Below are positions 7,008 to 12,820 of a stretch of DNA of 24,194 nucleotides, piece by piece. A program made the position numbers and the translations under genes. Every line of letters starts with the position of its first letter. Within the stretch, counting starts at the first letter, position 1. The notes under the pieces are model-generated. The model was not told where the DNA came from. It saw nothing but the letters and a program-made list of their open reading frames with translations, and searched no databases. Source of the DNA: Ruminococcus sp. UBA1394. GTDB lineage: Bacteria; Bacillota; Clostridia; Oscillospirales; Ruminococcaceae. The stretch spans positions 1 to 24,194 of the forward strand of contig DBQM01000047.1 in assembly GCA_002305725.1 (NCBI GenBank), read 5' to 3'.

Positions 7008-7500
7008 CAACTCTCAAGTTACGTTCCTCTTGTTGCACGAAAGTGTAAGCGACAAAAAGAGTACGCCACGATGTTAATGATACATTTCAAGGTATCGCAG
7101 GCAACGACAAAAGCATTGGTTTTGACCGAATTCGTTAGGCACTGCACCTGAGATTATCAATATCGACGGAGCGAGAACTACTACTTTAAAATAATAGGTA
7201 GCTCCTATTACGCCAAGACAAGCAAGAGGTATAATGATACTTCCGTTCAGACCGAAAGGTAACGGCTTCTCCATAAGAATGGGTTGAGGTGAGAGTCCTA
7301 TGAAGCTGCTTTAGCGAGTGGCTGGCTTGAGTTGTTCCCTATGCTGTGATTTAATTCACAGTTGTTCCGTCAGGGGTGTCGTGGACAAGTATGACGGATA
7401 CATACGATTACAGGGTTTGCAGGTTGATTGTAAAGTCAGCCTGCTTCCTTCTATACATAGTTATTCACTATGAATAAAATAAAGGAAGGAAAATCCACCA
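7008..7500 (+). other. 493-base untranslated, hairpin-rich stretch; candidate structured RNA
   Basis: I find no convincing gene here. It contains four local hairpins: TAATAGG/CCTATTA (7192-7210), CTGTGA/TCACAG (7344-7361) flanked by two copies of GTTGTTCC (7331 and 7361), a 9-bp stem with one wobble (7419-7444), and CATAGT/ACTATG (7456-7472). The only long open frame (minus 7074-7274) lacks a ribosome site. It may be a long leader of the MazF gene or an independent RNA. Confidence 0.4.
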
Positions 7501-7875
7501 ATGGTAACAACTCAGAAGGTTTTAAGAGGACAAATTTACTTAGCTAAGCTTACCGGCAAAGGCTGTGAACAGCGAGGCAAACGCCCCGTGTTGATTTTGC
7601 AGAACGATGTCGGTAACAAGTACAGTCCAACAACAATCGTTGCTCCGATTACTTCGTCAACGAAAAAGAAATTCCTGCCTGTTCACGTTCCTATTGAAAG
7701 CAATCATCTTTATAAAAATTCGATGGTGCTTTGTGAACAAGTTCAGGTCATCGACAAGTCAAGGCTCGGCAAATTGCTGTGCCGCATAAGCGACAAAACG
7801 CTCACTGAGGTCGATAAGGCTATGGCGGTAAGCGTTGGAATTAACAAGAATGTTGGAGGAAATGAAGATGAATAA
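7501..7875 (+). CDS. PemK/MazF-family endoribonuclease toxin
   Basis: A 124-residue MazF/PemK-type protein. The fold signature is clear: RGQIYLAKL, then EQRGKRPVLILQND (conserved Arg25/Arg28 and Asn-Asp), then TTIVAPITSS (catalytic-loop Thr/Ser about 51-53) and SMVLCEQVQVIDKSRLGKL. The family cleaves RNA at short sequences. AAAGGAAGG serves as ribosome site. No MazE-like antitoxin is seen on either side: upstream is a 490-base untranslated stretch, and downstream the antirepressor gene overlaps the toxin stop by 8 bases. It may be neutralised by an unusual partner, or have been recruited as a regulator. Confidence 0.88.
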   Translation: MVTTQKVLRGQIYLAKLTGKGCEQRGKRPVLILQNDVGNKYSPTTIVAPITSSTKKKFLPVHVPIESNHLYKNSMVLCEQVQVIDKSRLGKLLCRISDKTLTEVDKAMAVSVGINKNVGGNEDE

Positions 7876-8719
7876 CGAAATCAGGATTTTTGAAAATGAA
7901 CAGTTCGGTGCTATTCGAACTTATGAGTGTGAAGGTAAAATCTTCTTTTGTGGTAAAGATGTGACAAAGGCGTTAGGCTATAAAGATAGCGTAAACGCCT
8001 TGAAAATGCACTGCCGTGTTGATGGGGTGGTAAAACACCACCTCATCGACAACATAGGCAGAAAACAATCAGCAAACTTCATTTCAGAAGGAAATCTTTA
8101 CAGACTTATATCGCATAGCAAACTTCCATCCGCTGAAATATTTGAAAAATGGATTTTTGATGAGGTGCTTCCGTCAATCAGGAAATACGGTGCTTATCTT
8201 ACAGAAGAAGCATTGGCACGGGTTACGGGCGACACTTCCGAAGCGGAAAAACTTTTCACAGAACTAAAAAAAGAAAAGCTCCGTGTTAAACAGCTTCAAA
8301 AGGAGTGCGACTCTCTTGAAAGGTTAATGACAGTTACACGAGAAGCAAACGAGCTGTTGAGTACAACAAACGAACTTCTTGAAAAGCGTGTTGAGGTCTT
8401 GGAGCCAAAAGCTTCTTATTATGACAGTGTGCTTGACAGCGAGGAACTTATTCCGATAAGCCTGATTGCCGAAGATTACGGCTTGACAGCTCAAAAGCTA
8501 AATGGCTTGCTTCACGGCTTCGGTATTCAGCACCCCGTCGGCAAATCGTGGGCAATCAACCGTGAATATCTCGATATGGGATATACTCGGACAAAGGTGC
8601 TGAAATATGGTGCTGAAACAATTACGGTAACGTATTGGACACAGAAGGGCAAAAAATTCATTTATGAGTTTTTAAAGGAACTTGGTATTGTTCCGTTAAA
8701 CGAACGCCAATCAGCTTAA
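7868..8719 (+). CDS. BRO-N / KilAC antirepressor
   Basis: A 283-residue phage-type antirepressor. Residues about 8-115 form a BRO-N domain (FGAIRTYECEGKIFFCGKDV, then TKALGYKDSVNALKMHCR and SEIGNLYRLI-like SEGNLYRLISHSKLPSAEIF). A coiled-coil linker (about 130-180) leads to a C-terminal KilAC/ANT domain (about 190-278, ISLIAEDYGLTAQKLNGLLH). Such proteins counter repressors or act on host DNA. ATG 7868 is 8 bases after GGAGG and is preferred to 7835 and 7862. The ATG overlaps the MazF stop, so the two are translationally coupled. Its repressor target is probably one of the XRE proteins here. Confidence 0.88.
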   Translation: MNNEIRIFENEQFGAIRTYECEGKIFFCGKDVTKALGYKDSVNALKMHCRVDGVVKHHLIDNIGRKQSANFISEGNLYRLISHSKLPSAEIFEKWIFDEVLPSIRKYGAYLTEEALARVTGDTSEAEKLFTELKKEKLRVKQLQKECDSLERLMTVTREANELLSTTNELLEKRVEVLEPKASYYDSVLDSEELIPISLIAEDYGLTAQKLNGLLHGFGIQHPVGKSWAINREYLDMGYTRTKVLKYGAETITVTYWTQKGKKFIYEFLKELGIVPLNERQSA

Positions 8720-8741
8720 TATAAGAAAGAGGTTAATATAT

Positions 8742-8912
8742 ATGAATAAAAAAGTTATTATTGTTGAGAAAATTACAATTGAAAAAGCTATGATTGAGCT
8801 TGACGAGGTTATTGAAAAGACTTGCGACATTGCAGATATGCTTGTTAAGAAATACGGGATTGAAATAAATGACGAGGAATTTGAAAATATCCTCAATATT
8901 ATCAATCGTTGA
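8742..8912 (+). CDS. Small acidic protein, 56 residues, unknown
   Basis: A short frame from ATG 8742 to TGA 8912, preceded by AAGAGGTTAATATAT. The peptide begins MNKKVIIVEKITIEKAMIEL and is a single run of amphipathic helices rich in Glu, Ile and Lys. It is 22 bases after the antirepressor gene and directly before a terminator, so it is the last gene of the mazF-antirepressor operon. I do not recognise a family. Its size and charge would fit an antitoxin or a regulator of either neighbour, but that is speculation. Confidence 0.6.
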   Translation: MNKKVIIVEKITIEKAMIELDEVIEKTCDIADMLVKKYGIEINDEEFENILNIINR

Positions 8913-8945
8913 CTTCTTTTTTCTTGGCAATACCTCCATTCAGTT

Positions 8946-8975
8946 GGGCAGTTCTTAAAGAGCTGCCCTTTTTAC
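8946..8975 (+). terminator. Intrinsic terminator of the mazF operon
   Basis: GGGCAG and CTGCCC close an A/T-rich loop that can pair further (TTCTT with AAGAG, one wobble), followed by five Ts. Confidence 0.85.
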
Positions 8976-9030
8976 ATAGCCTACCCAAAGTAGGCACAAC
9001 CTCGCACTGAGCGAAAGTCAGGAAACACTC

Positions 9031-9059
9031 TTGACATTTACGCTTTAAAGTGCTAAAAT
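9031..9059 (+). promoter_or_regulatory. Sigma-A promoter of the recombinase operon
   Basis: TTGACA (9031-9036), 17-base spacer, TAAAAT (9054-9059). The first start codon is only 17 bases downstream of the -10 box. Confidence 0.8.
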
Positions 9060-9075
9060 GTAAGGAGAGATAGAA

Positions 9076-9210
9076 ATGACAAATGCAACACAAATTGAAC
9101 GCAATTTTGGTATATGGGTGGCTCTGAAAGTTCTGCTCAAGCACGAACTTATCAATCAGGAAACCTTTGATAAAATTGTAAAACACGAACTCAGAGAATA
9201 TATGGCTTAA
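9076..9210 (+). CDS. Small SHOCT-like protein preceding the recombinase
   Basis: A 44-residue protein (MTNATQIERNFGIWVALKVL and onward) starting after AAGGAGAGATAGAA. The second half, LKHELINQETFDKIVKHELR, has the short helical pattern of SHOCT domains, which are found at the ends of proteins or as stand-alone peptides and are thought to mediate oligomerization. It shares a promoter with the serine recombinase and ends 19 bases before it. A role as partner or excision factor of the recombinase is a guess from position. Confidence 0.7.
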   Translation: MTNATQIERNFGIWVALKVLLKHELINQETFDKIVKHELREYMA

Positions 9211-9229
9211 AGCCAAAGGAGGACATATT

Positions 9230-11089
9230 ATGTATTACGGAACAAATCCGCTTTTTCTCGATAAAAACAGACCAAGAAAGGTCGTATTTTATGGACGAGT
9301 ATCAACAGAACACGAAGCACAGCTCTCGGCACTTGAAAATCAAATGCAATGGTATGAAGATACTGCAAAGCGTTTTCCGAATTGGGAAGTCGTAGGCAGA
9401 TACATAGACGAGGGTATCACAGGTACTCAGGCAAAGAAAAGACCTTCGTTTATGAGAATGATTGCAGACGCAGAAAAAGGTATGTTTGACCTTATCGTTA
9501 CCCGTGAGGTGTGCCGTTTCGCAAGAAATACCGTTGACACACTTACCCATACCCGTGCATTAAAGGGGCGTGGAATTGAAGTTTTCTTCGTTGACGATAA
9601 TATCTGGACTATGGACGGTGATGGAGAGCTTCGTTTGACAATTATGGCAACGCTCGCTCAGGAAGAAAGCCGAAAGGTTTCCGAGCGTGTCCGTGCAGGT
9701 CAGCGTATCAGCCGTGCAAATAAACAGCTTTACGGTAGCGGCAACATCTTAGGCTACGACAGAAAACCCGGCGAGACCTATACCATCAATCCCGAACAGG
9801 CAGAAACAGTCCGTATGATATACGACCTTTACGAAGAAGGCTACGGAACGCTGAAAATCGCAAAGATTTTAATGGAGCGTAAACGCCTTACTGCAACAGG
9901 TACTACAAAATGGACTTGCCACAATGTAGGTCGTATCCTGCAAAACGCAACTTATAAGGGATATATCGGCTATAACAAGTCGTACAGCAATAATTACCTT
10001 GAACAGAAGCGTATCCATAATCTTGACAGAGATACCTATGAATATGTCAAGGGCGATTTTGAGCCGATTATTACCGAAGAACAATGGGACAGATGTCAAG
10101 CTATCCTCAAAGAAAAGCGTAAAACCACGCTTGTTGAGAACGGCGAGGAAAAGAAAAAGAGCAACCGTACTTCCAGAGACATTTGGGTAAAGAAGTTACG
10201 CTGCTCTTGTGGTTCATCTTTTAGGAAAAACCGTTATCACAAAAACAAAGACGGTGTTGTGTCATACAATTACGTCTGCTACAATCAGGTGAATAACGGT
10301 AAGGCTTCTCAGCGTGAGAAGATGGGACTTGAAACAGACGGATACTGTAACGAACATTCCGTTACCGATTGGAAAATGGAAATGATGGCAAAATACTTCT
10401 TAAATGAAGCTTGGAAAAATCGCAAAGAGGATTTGATGATTGCCCTTGAATACATTAAGAAGTATTATACCGACGCAACACGAAACAATACTCAGCACAG
10501 CGAATTGTTCCTTGACGCTCAGATTGACAAGGCTGAAAAGAAGCTGAAAAATCTTATTGACCTTTTTACTGACGGTCAGATTAGTAAGGAAGAATTTGCT
10601 GAGTTTAAAGCAACCTATTCTGCGGACTTACAGAAGTTCAAGGACGAAAAAGCAAGATGTGGAGAACAACAGGAACTCTTTGAAAACTGTATGTGTGATA
10701 TGGCAGCAGTTTCTCAGGCTCTCGCAGGAATGGTGGATATGAGTTCACCTGAATATTCTTCCGACCTCTTTAACGAAATCGTAAATTCTATATTGGTTGA
10801 AAATAACCGCTTTATATGGAATTTCAGCTATAATAAAAATGCCAACACAGATATGAATATCAGCGTTGACGGAAATAAGAGATGCCCTGTAATTTCGATT
10901 GACGGCGAAATTATGGGGACTCCTTCGGGAGCCCCCGATTTTTTACATATATCAGAGGATAATTCTTTGAATTTACCTGTGGAAATCCGCGATAATCCGT
11001 TGTTTGCCAAAAACTTATCCCTAATACTCCACCTGCACAGGCTGCTATTGCTAACAAGTAATTATCAGTTTTTTAAACTGAAAGCATAA
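9230..11089 (+). CDS. Large serine recombinase (integrase of the element)
   Basis: A 619-residue site-specific recombinase that should integrate and excise the element through a phosphoserine intermediate. The resolvase domain is at about 17-155 (VVFYGRVSTEHEA with catalytic Ser25; REVCRFARNTVDT; TLAQEESRKVSERV). The recombinase domain is at about 165-290 and contains NILGYDRKPGETYTINPEQA. A zinc ribbon follows with Cys325, Cys327, Cys350 and Cys373, then a coiled coil (about 430-490). The ribosome site is AAAGGAGGACATATT. The C-terminal 50-60 residues look unlike the family and are encoded across a terminator hairpin (10915-10944), so the natural end may be shorter or altered at the element boundary. 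It is the last element gene; host-type genes follow. Confidence 0.93.
   Translation: MYYGTNPLFLDKNRPRKVVFYGRVSTEHEAQLSALENQMQWYEDTAKRFPNWEVVGRYIDEGITGTQAKKRPSFMRMIADAEKGMFDLIVTREVCRFARNTVDTLTHTRALKGRGIEVFFVDDNIWTMDGDGELRLTIMATLAQEESRKVSERVRAGQRISRANKQLYGSGNILGYDRKPGETYTINPEQAETVRMIYDLYEEGYGTLKIAKILMERKRLTATGTTKWTCHNVGRILQNATYKGYIGYNKSYSNNYLEQKRIHNLDRDTYEYVKGDFEPIITEEQWDRCQAILKEKRKTTLVENGEEKKKSNRTSRDIWVKKLRCSCGSSFRKNRYHKNKDGVVSYNYVCYNQVNNGKASQREKMGLETDGYCNEHSVTDWKMEMMAKYFLNEAWKNRKEDLMIALEYIKKYYTDATRNNTQHSELFLDAQIDKAEKKLKNLIDLFTDGQISKEEFAEFKATYSADLQKFKDEKARCGEQQELFENCMCDMAAVSQALAGMVDMSSPEYSSDLFNEIVNSILVENNRFIWNFSYNKNANTDMNISVDGNKRCPVISIDGEIMGTPSGAPDFLHISEDNSLNLPVEIRDNPLFAKNLSLILHLHRLLLLTSNYQFFKLKA
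10915..10944 (+). terminator. Terminator-like UUCG hairpin inside the recombinase frame
   Basis: GGGG-A-CTCC, TTCG loop, GGAG-C-CCCC, then GA and six Ts: a stem with one A-C mismatch closed by a C(UUCG)G tetraloop. It has all parts of an intrinsic terminator but lies 145 bases before the stop codon. Confidence 0.6.
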
Positions 11090-11098
11090 TAAGCAATC

Positions 11099-11131
11099 CT
11101 CCCCGTACTGCATGGTGCGGGGAGATTTTTT
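11099..11131 (+). terminator. Intrinsic terminator after the recombinase
   Basis: CTCCCCGTAC pairs with GTGCGGGGAG (one mismatch), 6-base loop, followed by A and six Ts. Confidence 0.85.
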
Positions 11132-11172
11132 GCAGTTACAGTCCGCTTACAGATAATACCACAAATTCCCCC

Positions 11173-11201
11173 TTGACAAACTGTTATATTTTTGATATAC
11201 T
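11173..11201 (+). promoter_or_regulatory. Sigma-A promoter of the DUF2325 gene
   Basis: TTGACA (11173-11178), 17-base spacer, TATACT (11196-11201). The expected start, about 11208, abuts the operator at 11209. Confidence 0.85.
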
Positions 11202-11208
11202 ATTTCCA

Positions 11209-11224
11209 GTTAGCAATCGCTAAT
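11209..11224. promoter_or_regulatory. Iron-regulon operator O1
   Basis: GTTAGCAATCGCTAAT: inverted repeat GTTAG-N6-CTAA(T) just after the transcription start of the DUF2325 gene. A bound protein would block initiation. Confidence 0.7.
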
Positions 11225-11241
11225 TGAAAGAAGGTGAAAAA

Positions 11242-11523
11242 ATGAGCGTAGTTGTAATAGGCGGAAACGACAGAATGGCTACACGCTACAAGGACATATG
11301 CCAGTCCTATAACTGCAAGGCAAAAGTATTTACGCAGATGCCGTCCGATTTTGAAAACAAACTCGGGAATCCGGATCTGATGGTGGTTTTTACAAATACC
11401 TGTTCCCACAAAATGGTGAGCCGTGTCAATCAGAAATCCCGCAGACATGATATTCCTGTTGCAAGGGTTCACAGCGCAAGTGCAAGCGCACTGAAAAGCG
11501 TTCTTGAACAGTATTGCGGCTGA
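11242..11523 (+). CDS. DUF2325 family protein
   Basis: A 93-residue protein of the DUF2325 family: a Rossmann-like start MSVVVIGGNDRMATRYKDIC, then PDLMVVFTNTCSHKMVSRVN and a basic region ending in a run of Ser/Ala. The family has no settled function. ATG 11242 is chosen over TTG 11224, which lies within the operator and before the AGAAGG ribosome site. The conserved His and Cys residues (TNTCSHK) could bind a metal. It carries the same operator as the feo genes downstream, so it is probably made when iron or manganese is low; the metal link is inference. Confidence 0.8.
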   Translation: MSVVVIGGNDRMATRYKDICQSYNCKAKVFTQMPSDFENKLGNPDLMVVFTNTCSHKMVSRVNQKSRRHDIPVARVHSASASALKSVLEQYCG

Positions 11524-11537
11524 ATTTTTAACTTATA

Positions 11538-11553
11538 GTTAGCTTAATCTAAC
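11538..11553. promoter_or_regulatory. Iron-regulon operator O2
   Basis: GTTAGCTTAATCTAAC, a perfect GTTAG-N6-CTAAC repeat, 15 bases past the DUF2325 stop codon. No promoter or gene belongs to it clearly. Confidence 0.65.
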
Positions 11554-11578
11554 ATTTATCATGCGCATTTGTTACATA

Positions 11579-11594
11579 GTCAGCCAGAGCTAAC
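11579..11594. promoter_or_regulatory. Iron-regulon operator O3 (one mismatch)
   Basis: GTCAGCCAGAGCTAAC: same layout as the other sites with one mismatch in the left half, 41 bases from O2. About 60 bases further on, CGGGCA and TGCCCG (11630-11648) form a hairpin without a T-run. Confidence 0.5.
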
Positions 11595-11655
11595 CTGTAA
11601 ATTTGTGGATATTTACAAAAATTTATTTTCGGGCATATTTATTGCCCGGAACTCC

Positions 11656-11684
11656 TTGACAATCAATTTGATATGAAGTACAAT
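11656..11684 (+). promoter_or_regulatory. Sigma-A promoter of the feo operon
   Basis: TTGACA (11656-11661), 17-base spacer, TACAAT (11679-11684). The expected start, about 11691, lies inside the following operator palindrome. Confidence 0.85.
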
Positions 11685-11719
11685 AAATAACGGTTAGGAC
11701 ACACTAACCGTTATTTATT
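11682..11719. promoter_or_regulatory. Operator O4 inside a 16-bp perfect inverted repeat
   Basis: AATAAATAACGGTTAG, six bases, then its exact reverse complement. The inner part is GTTAG-GACACA-CTAAC (11693-11708). It overlaps the -10 box and the transcription start of the feo operon. In RNA only part of it would be transcribed, so a DNA operator is more likely than a terminator. Confidence 0.75.
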
Positions 11720-11728
11720 TGCTATTGC

Positions 11729-11744
11729 GTTAGCTATATCTAAC
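11729..11744. promoter_or_regulatory. Iron-regulon operator O5
   Basis: GTTAGCTATATCTAAC, a perfect GTTAG-N6-CTAAC repeat in the feo leader, 36 bases centre to centre from O4 and 18 bases before the feoA start codon. Confidence 0.7.
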
Positions 11745-11762
11745 ATAAAAGGGAGTGGATTT

Positions 11763-11975
11763 ATGATGCCTCTTACACTTGCAGATACAGGCGAGGAAAA
11801 TATTATCAAAAAAATCGGCGGAAACCCTGATACAAAAAAATTCCTTGAAAATCTGGGGTTTGTTGCCGGCGGGACAGTTACTGTTATCAGCGAGATCGGC
11901 GGTAACGTAATTGTTAACGTGAAGGATTCACGGGTTGCCGTTTCAAAGGAAATGGCGTGCAAAATCATGGTGTGA
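11763..11975 (+). CDS. feoA: FeoA-type ferrous iron transport protein, first copy
   Basis: A 70-residue SH3-like FeoA protein (LEN LGFVAGGTVTVISEIGGNVIV and VKDSRVAVSKEMACKIMV). FeoA is a small cytosolic partner of the FeoB iron channel. ATG 11763 follows AAAAGGGAGTGG; a second ATG at once after it (11766) could also be used. It is the first gene of the feo operon behind operators O4 and O5. The typical FeoA pattern of Gly turns and a basic loop is present, and the N-terminal region is a little longer than in the second copy. Confidence 0.88.
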   Translation: MMPLTLADTGEENIIKKIGGNPDTKKFLENLGFVAGGTVTVISEIGGNVIVNVKDSRVAVSKEMACKIMV

Positions 11976-11986
11976 GGTGATATAAA

Positions 11987-12547
11987 ATGAGAAGTGTGGG
12001 TACAGAAAATATTGAAACTGAACGGCTTCTGCTGCGAAGATTTGTCCGCAGCGACTGCTCTGATATGCTGAGATACTGGGTTGCAGATAAGCGGGTACAG
12101 CATTCATACGGCGAGCCGGTGTATTCCACTGTGGAAGAAGTTAACGGTCTTCTGGATAAATATATTTCGTCCTATGACAGCAATGATTACTATCGCTGGG
12201 CAGTTATTGATAAGAAAAGCAACTGCTGTATCGGTCAGATTGCGTTTTTTCTGTTAGACCAAAAAAATCATTTTGCAGAAATTGAATACTGCATCGGCGT
12301 TGATTTTCAGCGTCGGGGATATGCTTCGGAAGCCACAAAAGCTGTCATCAGATTCGGTTTTGAAAGGGCTGAGCTTCACAAGATACAAATCTGTTGCAGA
12401 GAAAACAATCTCCCGTCAAAAAGAGTGATTGAAAAGTCCGGCTTTACCTATGAGGGTGCGCTTCGTGATTACTTTTTTATCGACGGACAGTATTATGACA
12501 GACTTTATTATTCGATTTTGCATGATGAATATTATATGGAGGGATAA
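11987..12547 (+). CDS. GNAT-family N-acetyltransferase (RimJ/RimL-like)
   Basis: A 186-residue acetyltransferase of the RimJ/RimL type, transferring acetyl from acetyl-CoA to an amino group. Features: TERLLLRRFVRSD at the start, CIGQIAFF (about 81), EIEYCIGVDF, the acetyl-CoA loop QRRGYA (108-113) and ENNLPSKRVIEKSGFTYEG (about 139-157). It starts 11 bases after feoA with GAGGTGAT as ribosome site, and the second feoA begins 2 bases after its stop. Its place inside the feo operon is unusual; the substrate is unknown and may have nothing to do with iron. Confidence 0.9.
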   Translation: MRSVGTENIETERLLLRRFVRSDCSDMLRYWVADKRVQHSYGEPVYSTVEEVNGLLDKYISSYDSNDYYRWAVIDKKSNCCIGQIAFFLLDQKNHFAEIEYCIGVDFQRRGYASEATKAVIRFGFERAELHKIQICCRENNLPSKRVIEKSGFTYEGALRDYFFIDGQYYDRLYYSILHDEYYMEG

Positions 12548-12549
12548 AA

Positions 12550-12771
12550 ATGTCAACACTTAAAGATGCCAGAATTGGTTCAGCCGTAACGGTGAAAAAA
12601 CTGAACGGCGAAGGGGCAGTAAAACGCAGAATCATGGACATGGGTATAACAAAGGGTACGGAAATTTTCGTCCGGAAGGTTGCACCTTTAGGCGACCCAA
12701 TCGAAGTAACTGTCCGTGGATATGAGCTTTCGCTCAGAAAAGCTGATGCGGAAATGATTGAAACACTATAA
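12550..12771 (+). CDS. feoA: FeoA-type ferrous iron transport protein, second copy
   Basis: A 73-residue FeoA: STLKDARIGSAVTVKKLNGE, then AVKRRIMDMGITKGTEIFVR and APLGDPIEVTVRGYELSLRK. This is the closer match to the classic FeoA pattern (ikR.mDMGiikGt.v.V...APLGDP.ei.vrGyeLslRk). The ribosome site GGAGG lies in the end of the GNAT gene, two bases before this ATG's codon gap, so translation is coupled. FeoB follows after a 49-base gap that holds operator O6. Two FeoA copies are common in clostridia. Confidence 0.93.
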   Translation: MSTLKDARIGSAVTVKKLNGEGAVKRRIMDMGITKGTEIFVRKVAPLGDPIEVTVRGYELSLRKADAEMIETL

Positions 12772-12785
12772 TTTTTCAGGTATAG

Positions 12786-12801
12786 GTTAGCTTCGACTAA
12801 C
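12786..12801. promoter_or_regulatory. Iron-regulon operator O6 before feoB
   Basis: GTTAGCTTCGACTAAC, a perfect GTTAG-N6-CTAAC repeat, 19 bases before the feoB start. No consensus promoter is evident, so it may act as an internal roadblock or mark a weak promoter. Confidence 0.65.
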
Positions 12802-12820
12802 ACAAGAAAGGATTATTGAT

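Noticed and set aside
7074..7274. 66-codon minus-strand frame with hydrophobic middle
   Set aside because: There is no ribosome site or promoter, it opposes all neighbouring genes, and its downstream part is Cys-rich in a random-looking way. It more likely reflects the untranslated stretch.
8902..9216. 104-codon minus-strand frame
   Set aside because: It runs antisense across a terminator, a consensus promoter and the SHOCT-like gene.
1..11100. Complete conjugative element
   Set aside because: No VirD4/TcpA coupling protein, VirB4 ATPase or other secretion gene lies in the window, so only mobilizability can be claimed.
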